6,446 nucleotides of DNA from NCBI GenBank assembly GCA_023263735.1, contig JALQUQ010000156.1, forward strand, positions 1 through 6,446. The letters are read 5' to 3'. Origin of the DNA: Paracoccaceae bacterium (lineage in GTDB: Bacteria > Pseudomonadota > Alphaproteobacteria > Rhodobacterales > Rhodobacteraceae). Both the position numbers and the translations under genes were made by a program. A model generated the notes under the pieces. That model searched no databases and had not been told where the DNA came from. It saw only the letters and a program-made list of their open reading frames with translations. This document shows positions 1-5,257 of the stretch, piece after piece. Positions within the stretch are counted from its first letter, which is position 1, and every line of letters starts with the position of its first letter.

Positions 1-26
1 ATAAGGGCGATCTTGGGTCGTGCCAT
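1..26 (-). CDS. mdh: Malate dehydrogenase, N-terminal fragment (runs off the left edge)
   Basis: Reading the minus strand from the ATG at 26-24 gives MARPKIAL followed by a partial Ile codon. I recognise this as the usual N-terminus of Rhodobacterales malate dehydrogenase, where the NAD-binding GAGQIGG loop normally follows. A GGGAG ribosome binding site lies 9 nt upstream (plus-strand 36-40). The family enzyme interconverts malate and oxaloacetate with NAD in the cytoplasm, as a TCA-cycle step. Its position near sdhCDA and the malate-forming Mcl2 fits. Only eight full residues are visible, so the call rests on a short signature plus context; another Rossmann-fold enzyme with a similar start cannot be excluded. 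Confidence 0.72.
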
Positions 27-196
27 TTGTCCGGTCTCCCGTCTGGTGATGAGTCGGGGCATGGGGTAGCCCCTTGCGCGCCGTCTGGCAAGCGGCGAGA
101 CGGGGTCACGGTATGCAAATGTGTGCGGAAATTGACGCAGGGCATGGTCGGCGCCCTTTGTTTGCGCTAACCACGTTGCAGAGACGGAGGGGCCGG
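27..196. promoter_or_regulatory. Divergent promoter region between mdh and the TauE-type transporter gene
   Basis: These 170 bp separate two genes transcribed away from each other, so they should hold both promoters. The one recognisable element is the LacI-type palindrome at 159-172. An 8-bp direct repeat CCGTCTGG occurs at 39-46 and 81-88, with an inverted partial copy AGACGG at 98-103, but this word is also common in the neighbouring coding sequence. I saw no convincing -35/-10 pair on either strand. A TTGACG at 132-137 lacks a matching -10 at the right distance. Confidence 0.6.
159..172. promoter_or_regulatory. LacI-type operator candidate upstream of mdh
   Basis: The 14 bases TGTTTGCGCTAACC match 12 of 14 positions of the palindrome TGTTAGCGCTAACA, including the central GCGC. 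A better copy of the same palindrome lies in front of sdhC at 5108-5121. LacI-family regulators bind symmetric sites centred on CG. As I recall, CceR, a LacI-family regulator of central carbon metabolism in Rhodobacter sphaeroides, acts on TCA-cycle genes. The site lies about 133 bp upstream of the mdh start but only 24 bp before the transporter start, so it could act on either gene. Which protein binds it is inference. Confidence 0.5.
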
Positions 197-955
197 ATGG
201 ACGGGTACAGTTTTTGGGCAATTGCCACGATCGCTGCGATGTTGGTGGGGGTCAGCAAGGGCGGATTGCCGATCGTCGGCATGTTGGCGGTTCCGGTGCT
301 GTCGCTGAAAATCTCGCCCGTTACGGCGGCCGGATTGCTGTTGCCGGTCTATGTGGTGTCGGATGTGTTCGGCGTCTGGGCCTATCGCAAGGCATTTGAT
401 CGGCGCGTGCTGGCGATCCTGGTGCCCTCGATGATCCTTGGGGTCGGGGTGGGTTGGGCGACGGCGCATCTGATGCCCGAGTGGATGGTGACCATGGTGG
501 TTGGTCTGATCGGTGTTGCCTTTGTCGCCAATTACACGCTGCGCAAAAAGCCGGGGGGCGAAGCGCGGCAGGCAAAGGTTGCGCCGGGGGTGTTCTGGGG
601 GTCGCTGTCTGGTTTTACCAGCTTTGTCAGCCATGCCGGTGCGCCGCCCTATCAGGTTTATGTTCTGCCGCTGAACCTGCCCAAGGCCGTTTTCGCCGGA
701 ACCACCACGATTGCCTTTGCCATCATCAATGCCGTGAAACTGGTGCCCTATTACTTTTTGGGGCAGTTGAACCCGTCCAGCATGGTTGTGGCCCTGTATC
801 TGATGCCCGCCGCCGCTTTGGCCGTGTTCATTGGGGTCAAGGTGGTCAAGCGCATGTCGGAAAAGCTGTTTTTCCGTCTGGTGCTGACGGCGCTGGCCTT
901 GGTGTCGATCAAGCTGATCTGGGATGGTGCGGTTGCGGGTGGTCTGATCGGGTGA
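197..955 (+). CDS. TauE/SafE family membrane transporter
   Basis: The 252-residue protein is almost entirely hydrophobic, with roughly seven to eight membrane segments, and length is normal for the TauE/SafE (sulfite/organosulfonate exporter) family. It shows the family's two-repeat layout. GVSKGGLP at residues 18-25 marks the first half. GSLSGFTSFVSHAGAPPYQVYVLP at 135-158 (G135, S145, H146, G148, P150-P151 notable) marks the second. A basic cytoplasmic linker (about 116-128) lies between. I chose the ATG at 197 because GGAGG sits 6 nt upstream at 186-190; an extension to 74 would add 41 polar residues with no ribosome binding site. Family members move sulfite, sulfolactate, sulfoacetate or other small anions across the inner membrane. 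The substrate here is unknown, and the neighbouring organic-acid genes do not define it. It diverges from mdh and ends against a minus-strand gene. Confidence 0.88.
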   Translation: MDGYSFWAIATIAAMLVGVSKGGLPIVGMLAVPVLSLKISPVTAAGLLLPVYVVSDVFGVWAYRKAFDRRVLAILVPSMILGVGVGWATAHLMPEWMVTMVVGLIGVAFVANYTLRKKPGGEARQAKVAPGVFWGSLSGFTSFVSHAGAPPYQVYVLPLNLPKAVFAGTTTIAFAIINAVKLVPYYFLGQLNPSSMVVALYLMPAAALAVFIGVKVVKRMSEKLFFRLVLTALALVSIKLIWDGAVAGGLIG

Positions 956-961
956 TCAGGC
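942..961. terminator. Small hairpin spanning two converging stop codons
   Basis: CTGATC (944-949) pairs with GATCAG (954-959) around the loop GGGT. The stem can be extended outward by one G-T wobble and one G-C pair. The hairpin contains the stop codons of both converging genes (TGA at 953-955, TCA at 956-958 on the other strand). No T-run follows on either side, so it is at best a weak or factor-assisted terminator, or merely a consequence of the palindromic stop sequence. Confidence 0.3.
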
Positions 962-1258
962 GGGCGCGCCGGGAAGATCGACGCGGGGCGTGACCGTTTC
1001 GAAATTTTGACCCGTGGCCAGCAGGCAGGTGGTGCCTGTGGGCAGCGTTACCGCGATTGTCCAACTGCCGGTTTCTTCCGAAGCAAAAAGCTCCATCATC
1101 TGGCCTTGTGTTGCCAATCCGATGCTGCGCGGGGTTTCCCCGAACCGGGTTTTCAATTGCGAAATGACCGACTCGCGCGGGGCGCAGATCGGGTTTTGCT
1201 GGGCGGGGGCCGCGCAGGGCAGGATCAACGCGATCAGGGTCAGGGTCCAAAGGCGCAT
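956..1258 (-). CDS. Small exported protein of unknown function
   Basis: The 100-residue product starts with a classical signal peptide: MR, a hydrophobic core to about residue 14, then APA with likely cleavage after A19. The mature part of about 81 residues has two cysteines, C25 and C78, which could form one disulfide in the periplasm. The C-terminal tail is rich in Pro, Gly and Ala. I recognise the pattern CAPRESV...LKTRFGETPRSIGL...ELFASEETGSWTI (spaced here) as a conserved hypothetical family of alphaproteobacteria, but know no function. The ATG at 1258-1256 has AAAGGA 5 nt upstream on the minus strand. C15 is preceded by LILP, not a lipobox, so it is not a lipoprotein. It is oriented away from mcl2 and so has its own promoter, and its stop codon abuts that of the transporter gene. 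Confidence 0.75.
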   Translation of the reverse strand: MRLWTLTLIALILPCAAPAQQNPICAPRESVISQLKTRFGETPRSIGLATQGQMMELFASEETGSWTIAVTLPTGTTCLLATGQNFETVTPRVDLPGAPA

Positions 1259-1493
1259 GGTCGTCCTTTCTGCGGGTGTGCCCGCTGTCAGAGGTTTTCC
1301 GTCTGTCCCCCCCTATGATCCGCCTGTGCCTGCGGTTTCGCATTCGTCTTTGGGTATCAGAGTTGCGCCGAGGGTGTCAGAAAGTGGTTAACGGCGCGCC
1401 CGTCTGATATTGCTGCGTTGCGGCAAAATTTGGCTTGCTGTTTGTGATAAAATATTGCCATTTGGCGCAAGATTGTTACGCAAAGGACGAATC
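1259..1493. promoter_or_regulatory. Divergent regulatory region between the exported-protein gene and mcl2
   Basis: This 235-bp region must carry promoters in both directions. The half next to the minus-strand gene has no element I can name apart from its ribosome binding site. The mcl2 side (1400-1480) is clearly richer in A and T than the surroundings. It carries an imperfect palindrome GGCAAAATTTGGC at 1422-1434, the extended -10 listed separately, and a second TTTGGC at 1461-1466, 32 bp after the first at 1429-1434. A GTTAACG at 1387-1393 resembles one half of the LacI-type site seen near mdh and sdhC, but the other half is missing. Confidence 0.5.
1445..1453 (+). promoter_or_regulatory. 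Candidate extended -10 promoter for mcl2
   Basis: TGATAAAAT matches the extended -10 pattern TGnTATAAT with one mismatch. It lies about 40 bp before the mcl2 start, in the most AT-rich part of the region. There is no good -35 hexamer 16-18 bp upstream; the imperfect palindrome at 1422-1434 occupies that place, which would suit regulation by a bound protein. This is a pattern match only. Confidence 0.4.
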
Positions 1494-2348
1494 ATGGCCC
1501 CCGCAAACCGCCCCTTCCGTTCGGTTCTGTACATTCCCGGTTCGAAAGAACGGGCGCTGGAAAAGGCGATGGGTCTGGCGGCGGATGCGATCATCTTTGA
1601 TCTTGAGGATGCGGTGGCCCCTGACGAAAAGGTCAATGCACGGGCAACGCTGGCTGCGGCGCTGAATGGCGATTATGGCCGCCGGGCGCGGATTGTGCGC
1701 ATCAACGGGTTGGATACGGACTGGGGGGCCGAAGATGCCAAGGCCTTTGCCGATCATCCGGGCGTCGATGCGATCCTGATCCCCAAGGTCAACAGCCCGG
1801 CCGATCTGGATGCCGTGGCGGCGCTGGCCCCGGCAAAGCCGCTGTGGGCGATGATGGAAACCGCGCTTGGCATGCTGAACGCCGGGCAGATTGCCGCGCA
1901 TCCGCAGCTTGCCGGCATGGTCATGGGCACCAACGATTTGGCCAAGGAACTGGGCAGCCGGTTCCGCGCCGATCGTTTGCCGCTGCAAACCGGGCTTGGC
2001 CTTTGCGTTCTGGCCGCCAAGGCCCATGGCCGGGTGATCGTGGATGGCGTCTACAATGCGTTCAAGGACGATGCGGGCCTGCAGGTCGAATGCGATCAGG
2101 GCCGCGACATGGGCTTTGATGGCAAAACCCTGATCCACCCGCTGCAACTGGACATCGCCAATGCGGCCTTTGCCCCGACCGAGGCCGAAGTTGATCTGGC
2201 CCGCCGTCAGATTGCGGCCTTTGATGCCGCGATTGCCGAGGGGCAGGCCGTGGCCGTGGTCGATGGCAAAATCGTCGAAAACCTGCATATCGTGACGGCG
2301 AAGGCGACGCTCGCCAAGGTCGAGGCGATTGCGGCGATGGCCGAATAA
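1494..2348 (+). CDS. mcl2: (3S)-malyl-CoA thioesterase (CitE/HpcH-like CoA ester lyase fold)
   Basis: The 284-residue protein belongs to the HpcH/HpaI aldolase and citrate lyase beta family. Residues 8-41 hold the opening strand and the IFDLEDAV motif (34-41). R69 sits in the substrate-binding RIN motif. E122 (METALG) and D148 (GTNDLA) are spaced 26 residues apart, as are the Mg2+ ligands of CitE proteins. GFDGKTLIHPLQL spans 207-219. The N-terminus RPFRSVLYIPGSK resembles Rhodobacter Mcl2, which hydrolyses (3S)-malyl-CoA to malate and CoA. It works after Mcl1 has condensed acetyl-CoA with glyoxylate, together replacing malate synthase. Mcl1 proteins begin differently and are somewhat longer. 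The ATG at 1494 has AAAGGA 6 nt upstream. An in-frame extension upstream would run through the promoter region and was rejected. It heads the group mcl2, nnrU, DUF1737, mch. A general CitE-like lyase remains possible, because thioesterase and lyase cannot be told apart by motif alone. Confidence 0.85.
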   Translation: MAPANRPFRSVLYIPGSKERALEKAMGLAADAIIFDLEDAVAPDEKVNARATLAAALNGDYGRRARIVRINGLDTDWGAEDAKAFADHPGVDAILIPKVNSPADLDAVAALAPAKPLWAMMETALGMLNAGQIAAHPQLAGMVMGTNDLAKELGSRFRADRLPLQTGLGLCVLAAKAHGRVIVDGVYNAFKDDAGLQVECDQGRDMGFDGKTLIHPLQLDIANAAFAPTEAEVDLARRQIAAFDAAIAEGQAVAVVDGKIVENLHIVTAKATLAKVEAIAAMAE

Positions 2349-2382
2349 GGCCATGGTGCCGGCAAACAGCCGGAGGTAACCG

Positions 2383-2928
2383 ATGATTTGGCTCATTCTT
2401 GGCGTGGCGCTCTGGACTGCCGCGCATCTGTTCAAACGTGTGATGCCCGAGGCGCGGGCGAAACTGGGCGATCCGGGCAAGGGGATCATGGCTGTTGCCA
2501 TCCTCGTTTCGGTCGTGTTGATGGTGATGGGGTATCGCAGCGCCGACGGAGCGGAATTCTGGGCCCGCAACGAAATGATGGTGCGGCTCAACAATCTGTT
2601 GGTTCTGTTCGCCTTTTACCTCTACGCCGCGTCGGGCATGAAAACCGGGATCACCCGCGTGATCCGGCACCCGCAGTTGACGGCGGTCAAGATCTGGGCG
2701 GTTGCCCATCTTTTGGTCAATGGGGATCTGGCGTCGATCATCCTGTTCGGCGGCATGCTGGCTTGGGCCGTTGTCAGCGTGATTGTCCTCAATCGCAGCG
2801 CGGGCGCATGGGTCAAGAACCCGCCTGTACCGGTGGCCAAGGAAATCATGGCGGTCGTGGGTGCGGTGGTCGTGACCGGGGTGGTCATGGGCATTCATAA
2901 CTGGCTTGGCTATCAGCCGTGGGGATAA
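2383..2928 (+). CDS. NnrU family integral membrane protein
   Basis: The 181-residue protein has about five membrane segments (roughly 2-17, 34-51, 70-87, 104-136 as a pair, 152-172). The NnrU family signature is clear: RHPQLTAVKIWAVAHLLVNGD at 95-115, with R95, H96, P97, W105, H109, N113, G114 and D115. H15 near the N-terminus and H172 near the C-terminus are further membrane histidines. NnrU was named from a nitric-oxide-related locus in Rhodobacter sphaeroides. The plant and bacterial zeta-carotene isomerase Z-ISO is a relative that binds heme b through histidine, so heme binding here is conceivable but is inference. GGAGG lies 6 nt before the ATG. The gap to mcl2 is 34 bp and to the next gene only 4 bp, so it is probably co-transcribed with mcl2. 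No nitrogen-oxide gene is nearby, so its job in this setting is unknown. Confidence 0.88.
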   Translation: MIWLILGVALWTAAHLFKRVMPEARAKLGDPGKGIMAVAILVSVVLMVMGYRSADGAEFWARNEMMVRLNNLLVLFAFYLYAASGMKTGITRVIRHPQLTAVKIWAVAHLLVNGDLASIILFGGMLAWAVVSVIVLNRSAGAWVKNPPVPVAKEIMAVVGAVVVTGVVMGIHNWLGYQPWG

Positions 2929-2932
2929 GACT

Positions 2933-3136
2933 ATGAAACTTTATCGCTTTTTGTCCGAAGACGACACATCGGCCTTTTGCCACAAGGTGACGGCCGCTCT
3001 GAACAAAGGGTGGGAATTGCACGGGTCGCCCACCTATTCCTTTGACGCGTCCAAAGGGGTCATGCGGTGCGGTCAGGCCGTCACCAAAGACGTTCCGGGC
3101 GACTATCATCCCGACATCAAACTTGGCGAGCAATAA
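2933..3136 (+). CDS. DUF1737-type small protein
   Basis: The 67-residue soluble protein begins MKLYRFLSEDD and contains FCHKVTAALNKGWELHGSPT (15-34) and CGQAVTK (46-52), the pattern I know as DUF1737. The short alpha/beta composition with the NKGWELHG turn suggests a compact small fold. C16 and C46 are the only cysteines. There is no signal peptide or membrane segment, so it is likely cytoplasmic. The ATG at 2933 follows the nnrU stop by 4 bp, and its ribosome binding site (GGGGA, 2921-2925) lies inside the end of nnrU, which suggests translational coupling. A start further upstream at 2906 would overlap nnrU and lacks this spacing. Function is unknown. It sits 31 bp before mch. Confidence 0.85.
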   Translation: MKLYRFLSEDDTSAFCHKVTAALNKGWELHGSPTYSFDASKGVMRCGQAVTKDVPGDYHPDIKLGEQ

Positions 3137-3167
3137 GCGCCTCGCCCCTATCGGAAGGAAGCACCCC

Positions 3168-4193
3168 ATGAAAACGAACCCGGGTCGGTTCTTTGAAGAT
3201 TATCGGTTGGGGGAAACCATTGTTCATGCGGTGCCCCGGACCTTGTCGGGCGGAGAGCGTGCGCTTTATCATGCGCTGTATCCCGCCCGTCATGCCCTGT
3301 ATTCCTCGGATCAATTCGCGCGGTCTTGTGGCTTGCCAGCCTCGCCCATCGATGATCTGGCCGTGTTTCACACGGTTTTTGGCAAGACCGTTCCGGATAT
3401 CAGCCTGAATGCCGTGGCCAATCTGGGCTATGCCGAAGGCCGTTTCCTGCAACCCGTCTATCCGGGCAATACCCTGTCGAGCGAAAGCACGGTGATCGGG
3501 CTCAAGGAAAATTCGAACGGCAAGTCGGGCGTGGTTTACGTACGGACCCGGGGCTATAATCAGGATCACGAGCCGGTTCTGGAATATGTGCGTTGGGTCA
3601 TGGTGCGAAAAGGCCGTCTGGATGCACCGACCCCGGCCGCGGTCGTGCCGCAGCTTGCCCCGGTTGTGGTGCCCGAGGCGCTGACGATCTCCAAACGGTT
3701 GGATTTCAGCCGATATGATTTCACGCTGGCGGGCGAGCGTTATCGCTGGTCCGATTATGAAGTCGGCGAAATCATTGACCACGTGGACGGCGTCACCATC
3801 GAAGAAGCCGAACATATGCTGGCCACGCGTCTGTGGCAGAACACGGCAAAGGTGCATTTTGACGCCACCGTGCGCGAAGATGGCAAACGTCTGATCTATG
3901 GTGGCCATATCATCAGCCTTGCGCGGGCCTTGTCGTTCAACGGTTTGGCGAATGCGCAGATGATCGTGGCGATCAATGGCGGGGCGCATGCCAACCCGTG
4001 CTTTGCTGGCGATACCGTTCGCGCCTGGACCGAGGTGCTGGACAAGGCGGAAACCGCCCGCCCCGGGGTCGGGGCCCTGCGTTTGCGGCTGGTCGCGACC
4101 AAGGGCGCCGCTGGCGCGCTGCGGGGCGAGGATGGCAAATACCTGCCCGATGTGCTGCTGGATCTGGACTACTGGGTGTTGGTGCCCGTCTGA
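3168..4193 (+). CDS. mch: Mesaconyl-CoA hydratase (double MaoC-like hot-dog protein)
   Basis: The 341-residue protein carries two hot-dog domains, roughly residues 8-150 and 190-341, joined by a Pro/Ala/Val-rich linker near 152-170. The first half has VPRTLSGGERALYHALYPARHAL (spaced over 22-44) and PVYPGNTLSSESTVIGLKENS (96-116). The second half has WQNTAKVHFD (223-232), whose N225 and H230 lie where MaoC hydratases keep active-site residues. It also has the hot-dog helix YGGHI (244-248) and CFAGDTVRAWTEVL (278-291). Length and N-terminus (MKTNPGRFFEDYRLGE) fit Rhodobacter mesaconyl-CoA hydratase. That enzyme hydrates mesaconyl-C1-CoA to beta-methylmalyl-CoA in the ethylmalonyl-CoA pathway, before Mcl1 cleaves the product to glyoxylate and propionyl-CoA. 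GGAAGGA precedes the ATG by 8 nt. An upstream in-frame start at 3042 would overlap the preceding gene and was rejected. It is the last gene of the mcl2 group, followed by a strong terminator. Confidence 0.92.
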   Translation: MKTNPGRFFEDYRLGETIVHAVPRTLSGGERALYHALYPARHALYSSDQFARSCGLPASPIDDLAVFHTVFGKTVPDISLNAVANLGYAEGRFLQPVYPGNTLSSESTVIGLKENSNGKSGVVYVRTRGYNQDHEPVLEYVRWVMVRKGRLDAPTPAAVVPQLAPVVVPEALTISKRLDFSRYDFTLAGERYRWSDYEVGEIIDHVDGVTIEEAEHMLATRLWQNTAKVHFDATVREDGKRLIYGGHIISLARALSFNGLANAQMIVAINGGAHANPCFAGDTVRAWTEVLDKAETARPGVGALRLRLVATKGAAGALRGEDGKYLPDVLLDLDYWVLVPV

Positions 4194-4260
4194 TCAGGCC
4201 CCCAAGTGCCAGCGCTCCCGCCCTTTCGCGGTGGCGATCACATCACAATCTACAACATAT

Positions 4261-4295
4261 GGGGCGGGCCGGTCGGCTCGCCCCTTGTTCTTTTT
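4261..4295 (+). terminator. Intrinsic terminator of the mcl2-nnrU-DUF1737-mch group
   Basis: GGGGCGGGCC (4261-4270) pairs with GGCTCGCCCC (4275-4284) as a 10-bp stem with one G-T wobble and a GGTC loop. The T-rich run TTGTTCTTTTT follows directly. It lies 68 bp after the mch stop codon. Confidence 0.9.
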
Positions 4296-4346
4296 CTGAA
4301 AACCGCGCATTGTTTGAAAAAAATACAAGCAGTCTACAGGTGTCTT

Positions 4347-4973
4347 ATGCGCATGCTCCTTTTGTCCGCTTCGGCGGTCTTCGCGCTTTGCTCGATGGCC
4401 AGCGCCGAGCAGCTTTCGTTCAAATATGGTGTCACGGCGACCAGCCGCTATGTCGCATCCGGCATTGCGCAATCCGGCGGTTCGGCGATCCAGCCTTGGG
4501 CGGAGATGGGCTACGGCGGACTTTACGCGGGCGTTTGGGGTTCGACCGTGGCGCGGACTGTGACCGGTGCCGCGTTCGAGGTTGACCTGACCTTTGGGTA
4601 TCGGGGCAATCTGGGCAAGCTGGACTATGACATCGGCTATGCGCGTTATTACTATCTGGGGTCGTTCAACAATTGCTGCGGCCAGTTCATTCTGGATCTG
4701 AACACCGCGCCGAACGACACGGCGGAGTTGGGGATGCGCTTGGCCTATGACCCCGATGCCGGGGCGACAGACGCGCGCCTGAGTGCCGATTTCGCCTTTG
4801 GCGACAAGGTGACCTTGGGCGGACAAGTGGGCAACGTCACAAACGGTGGCCAGACCTATTGGAGCGTTGGGGGAAGCTATGCCATCAACGACCGGATTTC
4901 GCTGGGCGCCCGGTGGCATGATTCCACCAAGAGCAAGGGTGTTGCCGTCCTTTCGGCCGAATACAACTTCTGA
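4347..4973 (+). CDS. Putative outer-membrane beta-barrel protein, Gcw_chp/TorF-like porin
   Basis: The 208-residue product has a signal peptide (MRMLLL..., likely cleavage after SMASA at residue 20). The mature part alternates polar and hydrophobic or aromatic residues, as expected for amphipathic beta strands, and ends in SAEYNF, the C-terminal aromatic typical of outer-membrane barrels. The segment TSRYVASGIAQSGGSAIQPWAEMGY (residues 32-56), followed by LYAGVWGS (59-66), resembles the start of the Gcw_chp family, often annotated TorF-like porin. Adjacent cysteines C110-C111 in a probable loop are unusual for such proteins. The ATG at 4347 gives a complete signal peptide and has AGGTG a few nt upstream; a second ATG at 4353 would lose only two residues. 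It lies between two terminators, so it is probably transcribed alone. I see no clear promoter in the 51 bp before it. What it transports, if anything, is unknown. Confidence 0.78.
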   Translation: MRMLLLSASAVFALCSMASAEQLSFKYGVTATSRYVASGIAQSGGSAIQPWAEMGYGGLYAGVWGSTVARTVTGAAFEVDLTFGYRGNLGKLDYDIGYARYYYLGSFNNCCGQFILDLNTAPNDTAELGMRLAYDPDAGATDARLSADFAFGDKVTLGGQVGNVTNGGQTYWSVGGSYAINDRISLGARWHDSTKSKGVAVLSAEYNF

Positions 4974-4993
4974 TCTGTCCCGGATTTCTGGCC

Positions 4994-5030
4994 AAGGCCG
5001 CGAGTCGACGCTCGCGGCCTTTTTGTTTTT
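4994..5030 (+). terminator. Intrinsic terminator after the beta-barrel protein gene
   Basis: AAGGCCGCGAG (4994-5004) pairs perfectly with CTCGCGGCCTT (5011-5021) as an 11-bp stem around the loop TCGACG. A T-run (TTTTGTTTTT to 5030) follows. It begins 21 bp after the stop codon and separates this gene from the sdh promoter region. Confidence 0.95.
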
Positions 5031-5058
5031 GCGCCCAGTCGCAAAGACAAAGGGGAAC

Positions 5059-5089
5059 TGTGATCACGGCCTGAAAATTCGTGATCACA
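5059..5089. promoter_or_regulatory. Twin GTGATCAC palindromes upstream of sdhC
   Basis: The perfect 8-bp palindrome GTGATCAC occurs at 5060-5067 and again at 5081-5088, centre to centre 21 bp, or two helical turns. With flanking bases they form 9-bp inverted arms TGTGATCAC / GTGATCACA around a 13-bp AT-leaning spacer. Such spacing suits two regulator dimers on one face of the helix. It lies just upstream of the sdhC promoter candidates and the LacI-type site. The regulator is not identifiable from sequence. The half-site recalls CRP-like TGTGA..TCACA, but the arm spacing is wrong for one CRP site. Confidence 0.55.
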
Positions 5090-5091
5090 AA

Positions 5092-5120
5092 TTGGGATTT
5101 TCTATTCTGTTAGCGCTAAT
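5092..5120 (+). promoter_or_regulatory. Candidate promoter for sdhCDA
   Basis: TTGGGA (5092-5097) and GCTAAT (5115-5120) are separated by 17 bp and match 4 of 6 positions each to the -35 and -10 consensus. The -10 would lie inside the LacI-type palindrome, implying that bound protein blocks it. A weaker alternative is GTGACA (5147-5152) with TATGCA (5169-5174), spacing 16. That would put the palindrome near -66, a position suited to activation. The sequence does not decide between them. Confidence 0.35.
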
Positions 5121-5121
5121 T
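5108..5121. promoter_or_regulatory. LacI-type operator candidate upstream of sdhC
   Basis: TGTTAGCGCTAATT contains the perfect 10-bp palindrome TTAGCGCTAA (5110-5119) and matches 12 of 14 positions of TGTTAGCGCTAACA. Its centre is about 143 bp before the sdhC start. The same word stands in front of mdh (159-172), so one regulator could serve both TCA-cycle genes. CceR of Rhodobacter, a LacI-family regulator that as I recall controls TCA and Entner-Doudoroff genes, is the most likely candidate; this is inference. Confidence 0.6.
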
Positions 5122-5257
5122 CTTTGCATCTGCGGCGAGGCGAGGCGTGACAGGGCGAAAAAAACCGTTATGCAAGGTAACAGAAAATCGAAGCGCGCCC
5201 CGGCTGTGGTTCTAACCGGCCAGACCCTTGGGCATGCCAGCGACAAAGGGAACCGAA

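Noticed and set aside
63..73. GGGGTAGCCCC hairpin as a terminator or riboswitch stem
   Set aside because: The loop is too small for a stable hairpin, no T-run follows, and it sits in a divergent promoter region where no transcript needs ending.
74..196. Upstream extension of the transporter gene
   Set aside because: It would add 41 charged residues before a membrane protein and has no ribosome binding site; the ATG at 197 has GGAGG at ideal spacing.
1386..1399. Possible LacI-type site before mcl2
   Set aside because: Only the left half matches (5 of 7); the right half matches 1 of 7.
1476..2594. Long open minus-strand frame antisense to mcl2 (372 codons)
   Set aside because: It lies opposite a clear CitE-family gene, is rich in His, Arg, Gln and Pro as expected of a high-GC antisense shadow, and has no family signature. 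The same applies to minus-strand frames at 2062-2898 and 3117-3989.
5208..5217. GGTTCTAACC as an RNA hairpin in the sdhC leader
   Set aside because: A two-base loop is sterically impossible and the four-bp arms are too short to mean much.
5170..5257. Leader peptide reading frame upstream of sdhC
   Set aside because: The ATG at 5170 has no ribosome binding site and its frame continues far into sdhC rather than ending as a short leader.
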